DNA of 64,000 bases from positions 35,819,256 to 35,883,255 of the forward strand of contig OX578140.1 in NCBI GenBank assembly GCA_951213105.1, in the 5' to 3' direction. Origin of the DNA: Amaurobius ferox. Lineage: Eukaryota; Arthropoda; Arachnida; Araneae; Amaurobiidae. Numbering within the stretch: position 1 is the stretch's first letter; every line of letters starts with the position of its first letter. The notes under the pieces are model-generated. The model ran no database searches. It had not been told where the DNA came from and saw nothing but the letters and a program-made list of their open reading frames with translations. Positions 37,192 to 48,536 of this stretch are shown in pieces. The position numbers and the translations under genes are program-made.

Positions 37192-37966
37192 AAAAAATCT
37201 GATGTGGGCAACACATGACTTTCCTTATATACTGTAATGAATTTACTACTTTTACAGTAAAAAAAATAGGTTTTTCTTATAGTAGATACTTATATTCTTT
37301 CCAAGATATTGAATTTTTGTTAGTGAGTCGTCATTTTCATTGATTTAGAGTCATTTTTATCGATTTGGCGAGATTTTCGTTAATTTGGCAAAATTTCATA
37401 AAGTCGCCAAGTTGGCGACATTCCCCCAAAATCGTCGCTAAAATCTCGCCAAGCATTATGGACGAAGAAATAAGTTATTCTTACACCAGATAAATGACTA
37501 TTGGCGATCAAATACAAAAGTATTACTCAAAGTATCTTTTTTCATGAATGGAACGAGCTAGATCCACGAAAATGATGTCACCCAATTTATCGCATGGTAT
37601 TACATATGAAAAGTGAACATGTTTTTCAATAGGAAATATTTTTTTTTTATTTTATATGACTTTTTGATAATTTTTTCAAAAATGTGCAATATCTCGAGAA
37701 CGGTTCATGTTAGCGTTCTAAAATTTATGTCAATCGCTTTCTAAGGAAAATTTACATCAGGAATGTCTATTTGCGTAACTTTATTAGCGGTTTTTATTTT
37801 TTGACGATTTTTTCAAAATTTCACTCGAAAATTTAGGGGGGTTCTGAACATTCGATTGCATATATAAACAATAGGCTTCCAGTGTTTACGGTTTGTGATT
37901 TTTGTACCTAATTTTGTTCAAATCGGTCCATTCGTTCGTCAGTTATCGTCTCCACAGACACTCACT

Positions 37967-38055
<89 letters not shown>

Positions 38056-38288
38056 CCTCCCCTCACACAGACATACTTTCACACACACAGACACACACAC
38101 ACACACACACACACACTTTCACACACACACACACACACACACTTTCACACACACACAGACATCACTTCAAAAATGTTTGATTCGTGATCAGGGATGCTTG
38201 AAACGTGCTCTCCCGTCGAAAACTCGAATTCGAATTTTCGACCCCGTCACAATACTTTCCTTATACGTTATGTATATAAGAAAAGTAA
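37192..38288 (+). mobile_element. Family A copy A2
   Basis: The 5' end AAAAAATCTGATGTGGGC has the ATGTG/CACAT stem-loop. Next come the subterminal repeat GACTTTCCTTATATACTG and TTGGCGA minirepeats in the body. An expanded CA microsatellite follows (37969-38053, with more to 38157). The 3' palindrome is TACTTTCCTTATACGTTATG with second arm TATATAAGAAAAGTA. It is longer than A1 and A3 because of the CA tract. The 142-aa frame across it is mostly Thr-His repeat and is not a gene. Confidence 0.8.
37969..38053. repeat. CA microsatellite
   Basis: About 42 uninterrupted CA units inside family A copy A2, followed by shorter interrupted CA runs to 38157. Confidence 0.97.
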
Positions 38289-38930
38289 AAAGGTACTTCT
38301 TGTCACTGATATATTGTTTGTAAAAAATGAACTTAAAAATGATGAAAGTGCATTTTAAAGTCGTATAGACGCTATTTCATCAGGTCTATTTCATCAGAGT
38401 AATTGCATTAGAAAACTTCCAGTAAAATTCTTCGGCAGTTTATTTATCAATAAACAAATCTCATTCAATTAAACCTTTTTCTCGATTTAAACAATTTTCT
38501 CGAAAATCATTCGAATAAAACTTGCATGGGAAAAACTTCGTTAAAATTAAGCGTTTGGGAAAACCAAATAATAGCGCTTTGATTTAGAAATCTCGCATGA
38601 TCCCACATTGCGAACGGCATAAAATTTCAGGATTATTACCATAAATAGGATATTTAAATGTAAAACTAATTACAAAACATTTCCTCCAAACCTTATCTTT
38701 CTCCAAAAATCATTTAAACCAGTGTTGTAATTTCCACTTAAGATTTCATCTGCAATAATACCTATACATATTTTGATAAAAGAGTTTGCCGCTCTGGGAG
38801 ACAGTATAACGTCGTTAAAATCTGCAATTCTCTAAATCGTTTGCATCGGAGCTAATGTTGCCACAAAAGCTTTTAATCCCAAGAAAGTTTAACATATTGC
38901 GCTGCAGTTTCGATACAAAATGGTCTTTGT
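38289..38930. other. Non-coding stretch
   Basis: No gene recognised before the satellite begins. Confidence 0.5.
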
Positions 38931-41044
38931 ATTTCAATTTATAATTAAAGTACATTCTGGGGACGTATTGTCAGAATCGCAATTATTGACCTTGATTGGG
39001 ATCGTTTCGGTATAATTATCATTTATACCGAATCATTATTCAATTATTTCAATTTTATCATTATTTCAATCATTATTTCAATCATTATCATTATTTAAAT
39101 ATTATCATTATTTCAATTTATAATTAAAGTACATTCTGGGGACGTATTGTCAGAATCGCAATTATTAACCTTGATTGGGATCGTTTCGGTATAATTATCA
39201 TTTATACCGAATCATCATTCAGTTATTTCATTATTTCAATTTTATCATTATTTCAATCATTATTTCAATCATTATCATTATTTAAATATTATCATTATTT
39301 CAATTTATAATTAAAGTGCATTCTGGGGACGTATTGTCAGAATCGCAATTATTGACCTTGATTGGGATCGTTTCGGTATAATTATCATTTATACCGAATC
39401 ATTATTCAATTATTTCAATTTTATCATTATTTCAATCATTATTTCAATCATTATCATTATTTAAATATTATCATTATTTCAATTTATAATTAAAGTACAT
39501 TCTGGGGACGTATTGTCAGAATCGCAATTATTGACCTTGATTGGGATCGTTTCGGTATAATTATTATTTATACCGAATCATTATTCAATTATTTCAATTT
39601 TATCATTATTTCAATCATTATTTCAATCATTATCATTATTTAAATATTATCATTATTTCAATTTATAATTAAAGTACATTCTGGGGACGTATTGTCAGAA
39701 TCGCAATTATTGACCTTGATTGGGATCGTTTCGGTATAATTATCATTTATACCGAATCATTATTCAATTATTTCATTATTTCAATTTTATCATTATTTCA
39801 ATCATTATTTCAATCACTATCATTATTTAAATATTATCATTATTTCAATTTATAATTAAAGTACAGTCTGGGGACGTATTGTCAGAATCGCAATTATTGA
39901 CCTTGATTGGGATCGTTTCGGTATAATTATCATTTATACCGAATCATTATTCAATTATTTCAATTTTATCATTATTTCAATCATTATTTCAATCATTATC
40001 ATTATTTAAATATTATCATTATTTCAATTTATAATTAAAGTACATTCTGGGGACGTATTGTCAGAATCGCAATTATTGACCTTGATTGGGATCGTTTCGG
40101 TATAATTATCATTTATACCGAATCATTATTCAATTATTTTATTATTTCAATTTTATCATTATTTCAATCATTATTTCAATCATTATCATTATTTAAATAT
40201 TATCATTATTTCAATTTATAATTAAAGTACATTCTGGGGACGTATTGTCAGAATCGCAATTATTGACCTTGATTGGGATCGTTTCGGTATAATTATCATT
40301 TATACCGAATCATTATTCAATTATTTCATTATTTCAATTTTATCATTATTTCAATCATTATTTCAATCACTATCATTATTTAAATATTATCATTATTTCA
40401 ATTTATAATTAAAGTACATTCTGGGGACGTATTGTCAGAATCGCAATTATTGACCTTGATTGGGATCGTTTCGGTATAATTATCATTTATACCGAATCAT
40501 TATTCAATTATTTCAATTTTATCATTATTTCAATCATTATTTCAATCATTATCATTATTTAAATATTATCATTATTTCAATTTATAATTAAAGTACATTC
40601 TGGGGACGTATTGTCAGAATCGCCATTATTGACCTTGATTGGGATCGTTTCGGTATAATTATCATTTATACCGAATCATTATTCAATTATTTTATTATTT
40701 CAATTTTATCATTATTTCAATCATTATTTCAATCATTATCATTATTTAAATATTATCATTATTTCAATTTATAATTAAAGTACATTCTGGGGACGTATTG
40801 TCAGAATCGCAATTATTGACCTTGATTGGGATCGTTTCGGTATAATTATCATTTATACCGAATCCTTATTCAATTATTTCATTATTTCAATTTTATCATT
40901 ATTTCAATCATTATTTCAATCATTATCATTATTTAAATATTATCATTATTTCAATTTATAATTAAAGTACATTCTGGGGACGTATTGTCAGAATCGCAAT
41001 TATTGACCTTGATTGGGATCGTTTCGGTATAATTATCATTTATA
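38931..41044 (+). repeat. Satellite array of 179/187-bp units with higher-order structure
   Basis: Twelve copies of the anchor CTGGGGACGTATTGTCAG start at 38957, 39136, 39323, 39502, 39681, 39868, 40047, 40234, 40421, 40600, 40787 and 40974. Spacings are 179 (five times) or 187 (six times); the longer form has one extra ATTTCATT-type octamer. Units are nearly identical. Each holds an inverted repeat TTCGGTATA..TATACCGAA with a 9-bp loop. Marker variants recur every 553 bp, so units 5-7 and 8-10 form a three-unit higher-order repeat. The last unit is cut off inside the inverted repeat. No transcript or ORF is indicated. Confidence 0.97.
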
Positions 41045-41220
41045 TGTTTGTATTCATCATACTGTAAGGTCAACAAGGACGCTGTTTTGTGGGTGGGCTG
41101 AGCTATGACAACTCACAGACGATTATTAAAATACCTGATTCAAAGGATTGAGTATATACTGCCCACTCAATAAGTCTCCGGTATAACTAAGAAAAACAAT
41201 TTTTTTTTAGAAATTCGACT

Positions 41221-42271
41221 TCATTCATCAACATACTCTCCTTCAAGAGTGATACATTCATTCCAACGCTCCTCTAACTTTTCGATGTTACTAACTTCGT
41301 AGAACGATTTGTCTTTGCTCTCAAAATAGGCCTCAGTTTCGGCAATCACTTCCTCATTTGAGCCTAATTTCTTTCCCTGGAGCATCTTTTTGATGTCTAC
41401 AAAAAGCCAGTAGTAGCTGGGGGCCAGATCTGGAGAGTACGGTGGGTGAGGAAGCAATTCGAAGCGTAATTCATATAATTTAATCGTCGTTTTCATCGAC
41501 TTGTGACACGGGGTATTGTCTTGGTGGAACAGCACTTTTTTCTTTTGCATGTGAGGCCGTTTTTTCTTGATTTCTACACTCAATCGATCCAATAATGCCA
41601 CGTAATATTCGCTATTGATAGTTTTACCTTTCTCAAGATAGTCGATGAACAGAATACCATGCGCGTCCTAAAATACGGATGACATAAACTTGCCACCTGA
41701 CTTTTGGGTTTTCGGTCGCTTTGGACGACTTTCACCGGCTGCTATCCACTCAGCTGACGATCTTTTTGATTCAGGTGTGTAGTAATGGATCCATATTTCA
41801 TCCACTGTCACATACCGATGCAAGAAATCCTTCTTATCTCGTTTGAACAGCTCCAAACAGCGTTCTGAATCGTCGGCGCATTGTTGTCTTTGGTACGATG
41901 TGAGCAAACGCGGCTCCCACTTCGAAAGCAACTTACGCATGCTCAAATTTTCGTGTAAAATTGTAAACACACTACCTTCTGATATCTTTAAGGTGTCAGC
42001 TATCTCACGCAACTTCACTTTACGGTCTGCAAAACTATTTTGGGGACTTTTTTATGTTTTCCGGAACAACTGCCGATTTTGGGCGACCAGAGCGTTCAGC
42101 ATCATCGGTGTTTGTACGACCGCGTTTAAATTCAGCATACCAGTCAATAATAGTTGATTTCCCTGGTGCAGAGTCTCCATAACGCTTATCAAGCCAGTGT
42201 TTGGCTTCAACAGTATTTTTCCCCATCAAAAAACAATGTTTAACCAACACATGAAATTCTTTTTTATCCAT
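41221..42271 (-). pseudogene. Mariner transposase pseudogene (DD34D family)
   Basis: Three pieces in order make a near-complete mariner transposase. 42271-42035 holds the N-terminal helix-turn-helix part (MDKKEFHVLVKHCFLMGKN; ERSGRPKSAVV). 42018-41668 holds the linker and first catalytic Asp (VTVDEIWIH). 41601-41221 holds the second Asp (LFHQDNTPCH) and the C-terminus (ITLEGEYVDE). Breaks: small deletions near 42040 shift the frame, and a Trp codon has become TAG at about 41668-41670. The third catalytic position of the DD34D triad, normally the D of PSDY, reads PSYY, a tyrosine. Each of these alone would abolish activity. Confidence 0.92.
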
Positions 42272-42419
42272 TGTTTTGAAAACTACAAAAGTGGGGTCAG
42301 TAAAGCCACTGTAACCTATAAACTAATTGTCAGAATGTCATGAAATTTTGACACGTGTCGTTTGAAGGTTGGTACTATCCAGAAATCATATGGGTCTGTC
42401 AACAGTGTTGTCATATATG

Positions 42420-42648
42420 TTGTTGTTGAGACCCAGACCGTCCGACCTACCAGAAAGGTGTAAGGTAACTGTTTGGACGGCCGGGAAGTGCCACCCAATT
42501 TAGACCGCAACCCAGTGGAGGAAGCATCCACAGCGACCGTACCCTCCTTCCCCTACTGCCAACCTCTCGAAAGGACTTACGGGCCCACATGTTTAACGTG
42601 ATCGTACTCCGCATGAACACGGCGGCAGTTGTGGTAGCGTGCAAATTA
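42420..42648 (-). mobile_element. 5'-truncated SINE copy 3 inside the mariner
   Basis: In minus orientation it has the body, 3' hairpin and CAA-type tail of the SINE, but is cut off at the tRNA-like segment (ATTTGCACGCTACCAC), so the 5S head is missing. It is flanked by a target word: TTGTCATATATG on the left (42408-42419) and TTGCCATATATG on the right (42649-42660). Confidence 0.88.
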
Positions 42649-42660
42649 TTGCCATATATG

Positions 42661-42729
42661 TTGAAGACCCAGACCGTCAGACTCAGCCTGAGGACTTGAG
42701 CAACTATTTGGACGGCCGGGAAAGACCTG
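42661..42729 (-). repeat. Hairpin mini-unit beside SINE copy 3
   Basis: A 69-bp unit with GACCCAGACCGTC..TTTGGACGGCCGGG arms, closely related to the units at 57.5-58.3 kb. It sits between two copies of TTGCCATATATG (42649-42660 and 42730-42741), the same target word that flanks the SINE. Confidence 0.8.
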
Positions 42730-42779
42730 TTGCCATATATGTGTCAAACCGGAGACTTATTGAGTGAAGTGATATATAC

Positions 42780-45699
42780 TACTTACATACCTCTACAAGG
42801 AATTTTTTAAATTCTTTATTTGAAGGATTCCATTGATTTCATTTCATTGATCATCACAGCCGTAATGTTGACCAGTAATAACCTCTAAACTATGATCCAA
42901 AGGTTGTGAAAAATAAGTCGAACACTTTTATACTATGTTGGCAAAAACATCCATTTTCTGACAAGATAAAATATTTTGGAATACAAGTACGGTTATATCC
43001 GATTACTTGATTATTATAAATTGTTCCCGCTTCAATGAATAATGCACATAACGCATTTGGATAATTATATATGTCTGCTTCAAAGAAGTCAAGAAATGTG
43101 TATACTTCCACAATACGTATTCACTCCCGATACATTATGTAATACTGATCTATGAGAGAGTTGATTTGTGCTTCTAAATAATACGTTATTAGTATCTTCT
43201 CTATCTTTAGTTGATTCAATAGATAGCTTCTCCAGTTTTATTTAGAGCACCTTGCCTTTCAGGATCTAATACATTAGGTTACATTTTCCTCTTTTAAATT
43301 CCTTAATATCAGAAGTTTTCAGGAACCCATCAACAATAAATGCCTTTGCCACGTAACTTTATAAAGAATGAAATATTTTTAGTAGGAACCGATTTTTAAA
43401 AACATATTCTTGCCATTTATTTTCATTTAAAAGTTATAAATAACAAAAACAAAAAAAAAGCTCAATGCAGAACACTTATCCCTGAAAAAGAATCCCGAAA
43501 TCCTGGCTTTCAAATAGCAATATGGAGGAGAAAAAACAAGATCTAAGATATTTTGGTTGTCTGTGCAGCGGGTCCGGAGTTTCTGAGAAGAAATTCGGGA
43601 AAATGGAAAAATCTGATTCGGGACGTTATTGATGAAGGCATCTCCCGAAAAAAAAATATAAAAGCAACGATGATGGAAGCGAAACGAAAATTGAAAATAA
43701 TCTATTCCTAGACGACTTTGAATCTCGGAGAAGCTAGAAGTTCGATAAGTTTTATGGAAGGAAAAAGTATATTTTGACCAGCATGTAAATTTTCCCTGCA
43801 AATTATGAACGCTTATATTCTTAATTAAATAAACTGGAATGGATTTCAGACCCATTTTAAAATAGCAATATTTATAGACCGGTTACAATTAATTATTTGC
43901 CATCATCCATCAGTACAATTTGAGCTGTTTTGAATGACGCAAAATTCCTAAATATTTAATTATGGATGAACGAGGCGAAACCTTTTCGCCTTTCCTAACG
44001 AAGCGAAATCAACATTTGCCTGATATTTGTGATACAATTTACTCAAAAACTACGATAGGTAGCAGGATGACAATATTCACACATACGTAAAATTGCACAA
44101 AGATGTGCAGAATCATAATTTCAATAATTAAAACGAGCTCTAACAGGGTGAAACGCTCATTTTTAAACCGCACATTCTTACTACACTTTGACCAAATAAC
44201 AAATAAACAACTTTTCAACAGCCAATTAAAACGTACGCACTTGCATGCTTTGTGACTTAAACATGCTTCTGTATATTAACCATTTCACGGCTAGCACCAG
44301 CTATATCCGACATCCACTAAATGCTTCACCCTGGCTAGCACCGGCTATATCCAGCATCCACTAAATGCGTCGGATTGGCTAGCGACATTTTCTGTAACTA
44401 TACGTGAATTGGACACCACGCATTTAACTAGCGCACAAAAAAAAGTTCTTGTCACGAGTAAAGTGTATTTGTTTTCTACATTTTTGTGGAGAATCATAGT
44501 TAAAAATAAATTAATTAACCTGTAAAGTGAGTGCACACTAATGGCATGAAGACCCATTCATTAGTGGCGTACTGATGGCTAATTCCGCTGTCACGAAATG
44601 GATAAATACGTTTTATCGATTTAAATGTGTTAGTTTGATTTCATTGTTTTCCTGAATTCTAAATTGTTTAATATAATATTCAAATTCTACAAAAATTATA
44701 TGTTCTTTTGTATTAGGATCACCGCCTTAAGAATGGAGTTTTTATTATTACATGATTTGACGAATAAAAATGTAATTTAATAAACTTATTTCACAAAGGG
44801 CGGTAAATTGCCGATTTTCGGTTTAAAAATTCATAACTTTTATACTGATTCAAATTTTAAAAAAAATCATCAAGCCGTGTCGTTCAGAGCATGACCTCTG
44901 TACTGAATTTCTCTACTGTCCGAAACTTCGATTTTCCACTACAGATGACACAAAACTTTTATTACGTAAGACATCCATACAGGTGACCATATTATAAATA
45001 GAAATGTAGTAATTAAAATTGGAACTCTTCAGAAACTATATAATGCATAATTCCAAGTTCTACAGAACATACCCAAATGCTAATTTAATTCTGAATTTAA
45101 ATACAGAGATTATTTTGCGTTGAATTTAAAGCACAATATGTTAAACTTGCTACGGATTAAAAGCTTTCGTGGCAACATTTGTACCAATGCAAATGAATTC
45201 CAGATTTTAACGACATTACGTTTGTCTTCGCTTGACAAATTCTTTTGTGAAAATATGTATAGGTTTCGACTGAAATCTTAAGTGTTAATTACAACGTTGT
45301 ATTATAGTATACTCGGAAAGATAAGGTTTAAAAGAGCATTTTTCTAATTATGTTTCCGTTTAAGTACACTCATCATGTACAGAACCGGGAACAAAGAATT
45401 GAAATTTAATCTGCCTCTATTATGTTTTCTCAGTTGTTTAATTTTAAGAAACAAGTATCTGTTGCTGTTTTATTTGAAATGTTTTGAATAAAATAATTGG
45501 ATAAGTTAAGTAAATGTTAATCAATATAATAATATGTGAATTCCTTACTGCTAAAATAAACCATTAATCATTTTATGGTGGATAATTTCGTGTTACATTG
45601 ATTCTTGTTAGAAGTACTACAGAACTCCGGGATGTACAGAGGCTGTTTTCATAATTTTAGAACACATTTAAAGCAATGTAATTAAGGTTTGAAGTAGCA
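42780..45699. other. Non-coding stretch
   Basis: No gene supported on either strand. The longest frame (43427-43855) is low-complexity and Phe-rich. A 44-bp imperfect direct repeat, GGCTAGCACCAGCTATATCC and GGCTAGCACCGGCTATATCC, lies at 44289 and 44333. Confidence 0.5.
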
Positions 45700-46560
45700 T
45701 TATGTATTTCCAAAATGTTCTATTTGCTGGCCATTTCTCTGAACTATTATTCTACATCTTGATTTCCACGATAAGAGAGCTTTCATTAAAATTATAAGTC
45801 GTATTTTATTCCATTCCTCTTTTACAGTTTTCCATAGGACAATCATTGTTTTAGTTCTGTGTTTAGAAAGTTTTCTTTTTAACAATCCAAAAGCACAATA
45901 ATCCATTCCTGACATATCAGGAGACTTTGAAGGTTAAAAGGAAAAGATATAGCTTTAATACCTCAATCTTCTATTACTTTTTTTAAAAATTTAGCAGTAG
46001 ATTTTTATGCATGACTCATCTTAATGAAGTTCTTTATTAAGACTTCGTGAATAAAGGGATGGTATTTGTTTTTAAAATAAATGTTAAAATATTATCTTGG
46101 AAATTATGTTAAATTGATTTTGACATATTTTTCAACATTACTTAACTTTAATTTAGTGTTGTACGGAAATCTAGCAATAATCATGAATCCTTTATTGAAA
46201 CTTTCTTTTGCTTCTTGGAACCAAGTGTTTAGGTATTTTTATCCTCTACTACGATAGTAAATAAATATTTTTGTTAGTCATTTAAATAGATCCGTGCTTC
46301 AATTGTCACAATATTTCCATGTGTCGCCGGCTACATGATTTTCATAGAAAACTCTACAATATATTCTGCGCTCAGCCACATGTCCAAGAAAAAGACGATG
46401 AACATTATGCCTTCTACGTTTTTTGAAATTTAAATACTTGTTTATAATCTTGTTTATAGTTGCTACAGTGGTATTTAAAGATACTACAATTGTTCCTTGA
46501 GTCTGTATATTTTGATCCGTTCTCGAATTATACATGGAAGAATATTGGAACAAAAAATTT
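45700..46560 (-). pseudogene. maT-like (Tc1/mariner superfamily) transposase relic
   Basis: The C-terminal part is recognisable: SKSPDMSGMDYCAFGLLKR, then a Trp-rich helix (LWKTVKEEWNKI) and LLSWKSRCRIIV ending IEHF. SPDxxxMDYC is the region of the third catalytic Asp in maT/DD37D-type transposases. Just upstream, FLKKVIED lies in another frame. An N-terminal piece (46553-46299, TVATINKIINKYLNFKKRRRH) may be the end of the DNA-binding domain. Multiple stops and frame changes separate the pieces. Terminal inverted repeats were not found. Confidence 0.6.
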
Positions 46561-48117
46561 TGATATAAATTTTCCGATTGAAATTACAAAATTTTAATTT
46601 TACATGTTACTTATAGGTCATGTCCCGTGTGTATGCAAACTTCCAAAGTTACTAACTTCACCCGTTTGGGCTCTAAATGTATCAGTTGTATAATATATAT
46701 TATATGTAAAGGGAATTAATTGTGGTAAAATATAAATCGGTCTCTCATATTTTAATGGTTTCACACGTTTTCGGTATATCTGAATACAAATCCTGAGTAC
46801 TCTAATGAATTGAACTATTAAAATAACATTCAATACGATTATTCTAATCGGTTAACATGAAATGATAATTGATTTGACGAGATATTGAATTGGTATGACC
46901 CTCAACTTTTTTATTTATTCGAAGATTTAAAGAATATTTAAAAATATTTACGGTACAAATTTTTGAAACATAAATAAAAATTTACGTATAAAATGGTGAA
47001 GAATGCATGGCTCATTTATAAAACGCTAAAATGTGCTTTAGACGAGATATTGCACTCTTTAGTGCTGAAATGGAAATAAAATTTAAAAATATTCTCTGTA
47101 TCATCAAGTAACTTTTAACCATAAATAAATGGACGCATGCATTTAGGTGTGTATTATCACAATCTACTTTGGAGATATTAGTAATTTTAAGTTTCTATAG
47201 GATTCGTGATAGCTTTTGAAAGGGATTTCCATAATATTTGACAAATGCATCTCTTAAATGGTAATGAGAATAAGCTTGTTCATTTTTGCTTTAACAACTT
47301 TCTTATTTATACTACTTTTCACACACACTATGGAAATTTGGTGTTTACTTTTTATAGTATTTTACCATACATATTTTTCAGATTTTATCATTGTTCTATC
47401 ATAATATTTAAATACTGAAATGTCTTCCTTTAGCCTAATATCTCTAAAATTCAATAGGCCAATTACGTTTACAGATAGACATCCGTACTAAATCTCATCT
47501 AGACCGCTCAAATTGTCCGAGAAATATCTCAGCAATATCCTTACAGACAGATATTCTTACAGACAAGATATCTTTACAGACCTCGTTGGTAAAATGGCTA
47601 TTTCAAGGATTCTCATATATGAAGCCATCAAAACTCTATAGCCGTACTTTCTGTCGCATCACAATCAATCATTTCTCTCGACTTACACTATGTATTGTAA
47701 GAATAGTAAAGCACTATACTATGTTGATAAATTGACTAGGAAAACTGATGTCAACATTTCATTAAGACGTTTCCCCAAGAATCGTGAGTGTATTCTCAAA
47801 ATGCAATAATAAATTCAGATATCTGGTTAACCTTCACTTTATCCCAAAGGGAGAATAGGAGTAACAGAAACAAAATGATGCTCAACTAATTCACAGACGA
47901 ATTTATTCTGAAATCACTGACGTATTCGCAATTCACTGATATTCGTTTTTACATCAACAACTTTCAAAATGAACATGACCGGCTTAGAATGTGTGGAAGA
48001 TTCTTGAAAAAAATCTACGCAATTCAAATATTTTTCGGCCAATAATCTCAGCTCTCAAAGTTTCTAAAACTTGTCAAAAATTGCGAAGTTGATAACAATT
48101 CGCCAATTTTATAGTGC
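46561..48117. other. Non-coding stretch
   Basis: No gene recognised. A degenerate patch near 47540-47580 (TTACAGACAGATATTCTTACAG) looks like the microsatellite zone of a decayed Helentron-like element. Confidence 0.45.
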
Positions 48118-48210
48118 TCCTTAAACGGTATTTCTAATACTTGTTCAACGATATTTCTACTGATTTTAAACGATATTTTCCTGAAACGTAAACGATAGTT
48201 CTATTGCTTC
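48118..48210 (+). repeat. Minisatellite, left part
   Basis: Units of about 30 bp built on TTAAACGATATTTCTACTG. The array continues at 49949 on the other side of the TTAA-flanked element, which split it. Confidence 0.75.
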
Positions 48211-48337
48211 TTAACACGTTGAGCGCGGAGCTGTTCTTGCTCTGCCTACCGTTCAGGCGGCACACAGCGCCGATCGCTCGGCGAGGTGTTAGGTCATAGA
48301 GTATGAACAGAAGATAATGCACACGTTGAGGTGACGA

Positions 48338-48490
48338 TTGTATTTCACTGTCCGTTTCGACTATGCGAATGAGGCAAAAACATCCGGGCGTAATACAGCC
48401 AGAAATTTAACCAAACATGTCGTCACTTTTTGTAATATGTGTAAAACCAAACCACATCTTTGCTTAGAATGTTTTAATAAACTCCATTTT
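48338..48490 (+). pseudogene. piggyBac transposase C-terminal zinc-finger scrap
   Basis: The frame reads ARNLTKHVVTFCNMCKTKPH and then LCLECFNKLHFF. Paired CxxC motifs followed by CF and H resemble the cysteine-rich C-terminal domain of piggyBac transposases. The catalytic domain is absent, so this is a leftover of an internally deleted copy. The resemblance is short and would need a profile search to confirm. Confidence 0.45.
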
Positions 48491-48536
48491 TTTAACCTTG
48501 ATACAACCTGTCCCACGGACCGACGTCATTCAAACA

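Larger units (their letters stand above)
41164..42766 (-). mobile_element. Mariner-family transposon, inactivated
   Basis: Terminal inverted repeats CACTCAATAAGTCTCCGGT (41164-41182) and its reverse complement (42748-42766) match over 19 bp and bound a broken transposase gene. A SINE and a hairpin mini-unit are inserted between the transposase start and the right inverted repeat (42420-42729). Without them the element is about 1.3 kb, the normal mariner size. It lies 120 bp beyond the satellite array. Confidence 0.9.

Noticed and set aside
37895..38323. 142-aa and 92-aa open frames rich in Thr-His
   Set aside because: They are translations of the CA microsatellite in family A copy A2.
38931..41044. 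CRISPR-like array
   Set aside because: Whole 179/187-bp units are nearly identical, with no unique spacers; it is a eukaryotic satellite.
43427..43855. 142-aa Phe-rich open frame
   Set aside because: Low complexity and no family features; probably chance in AT-rich DNA.
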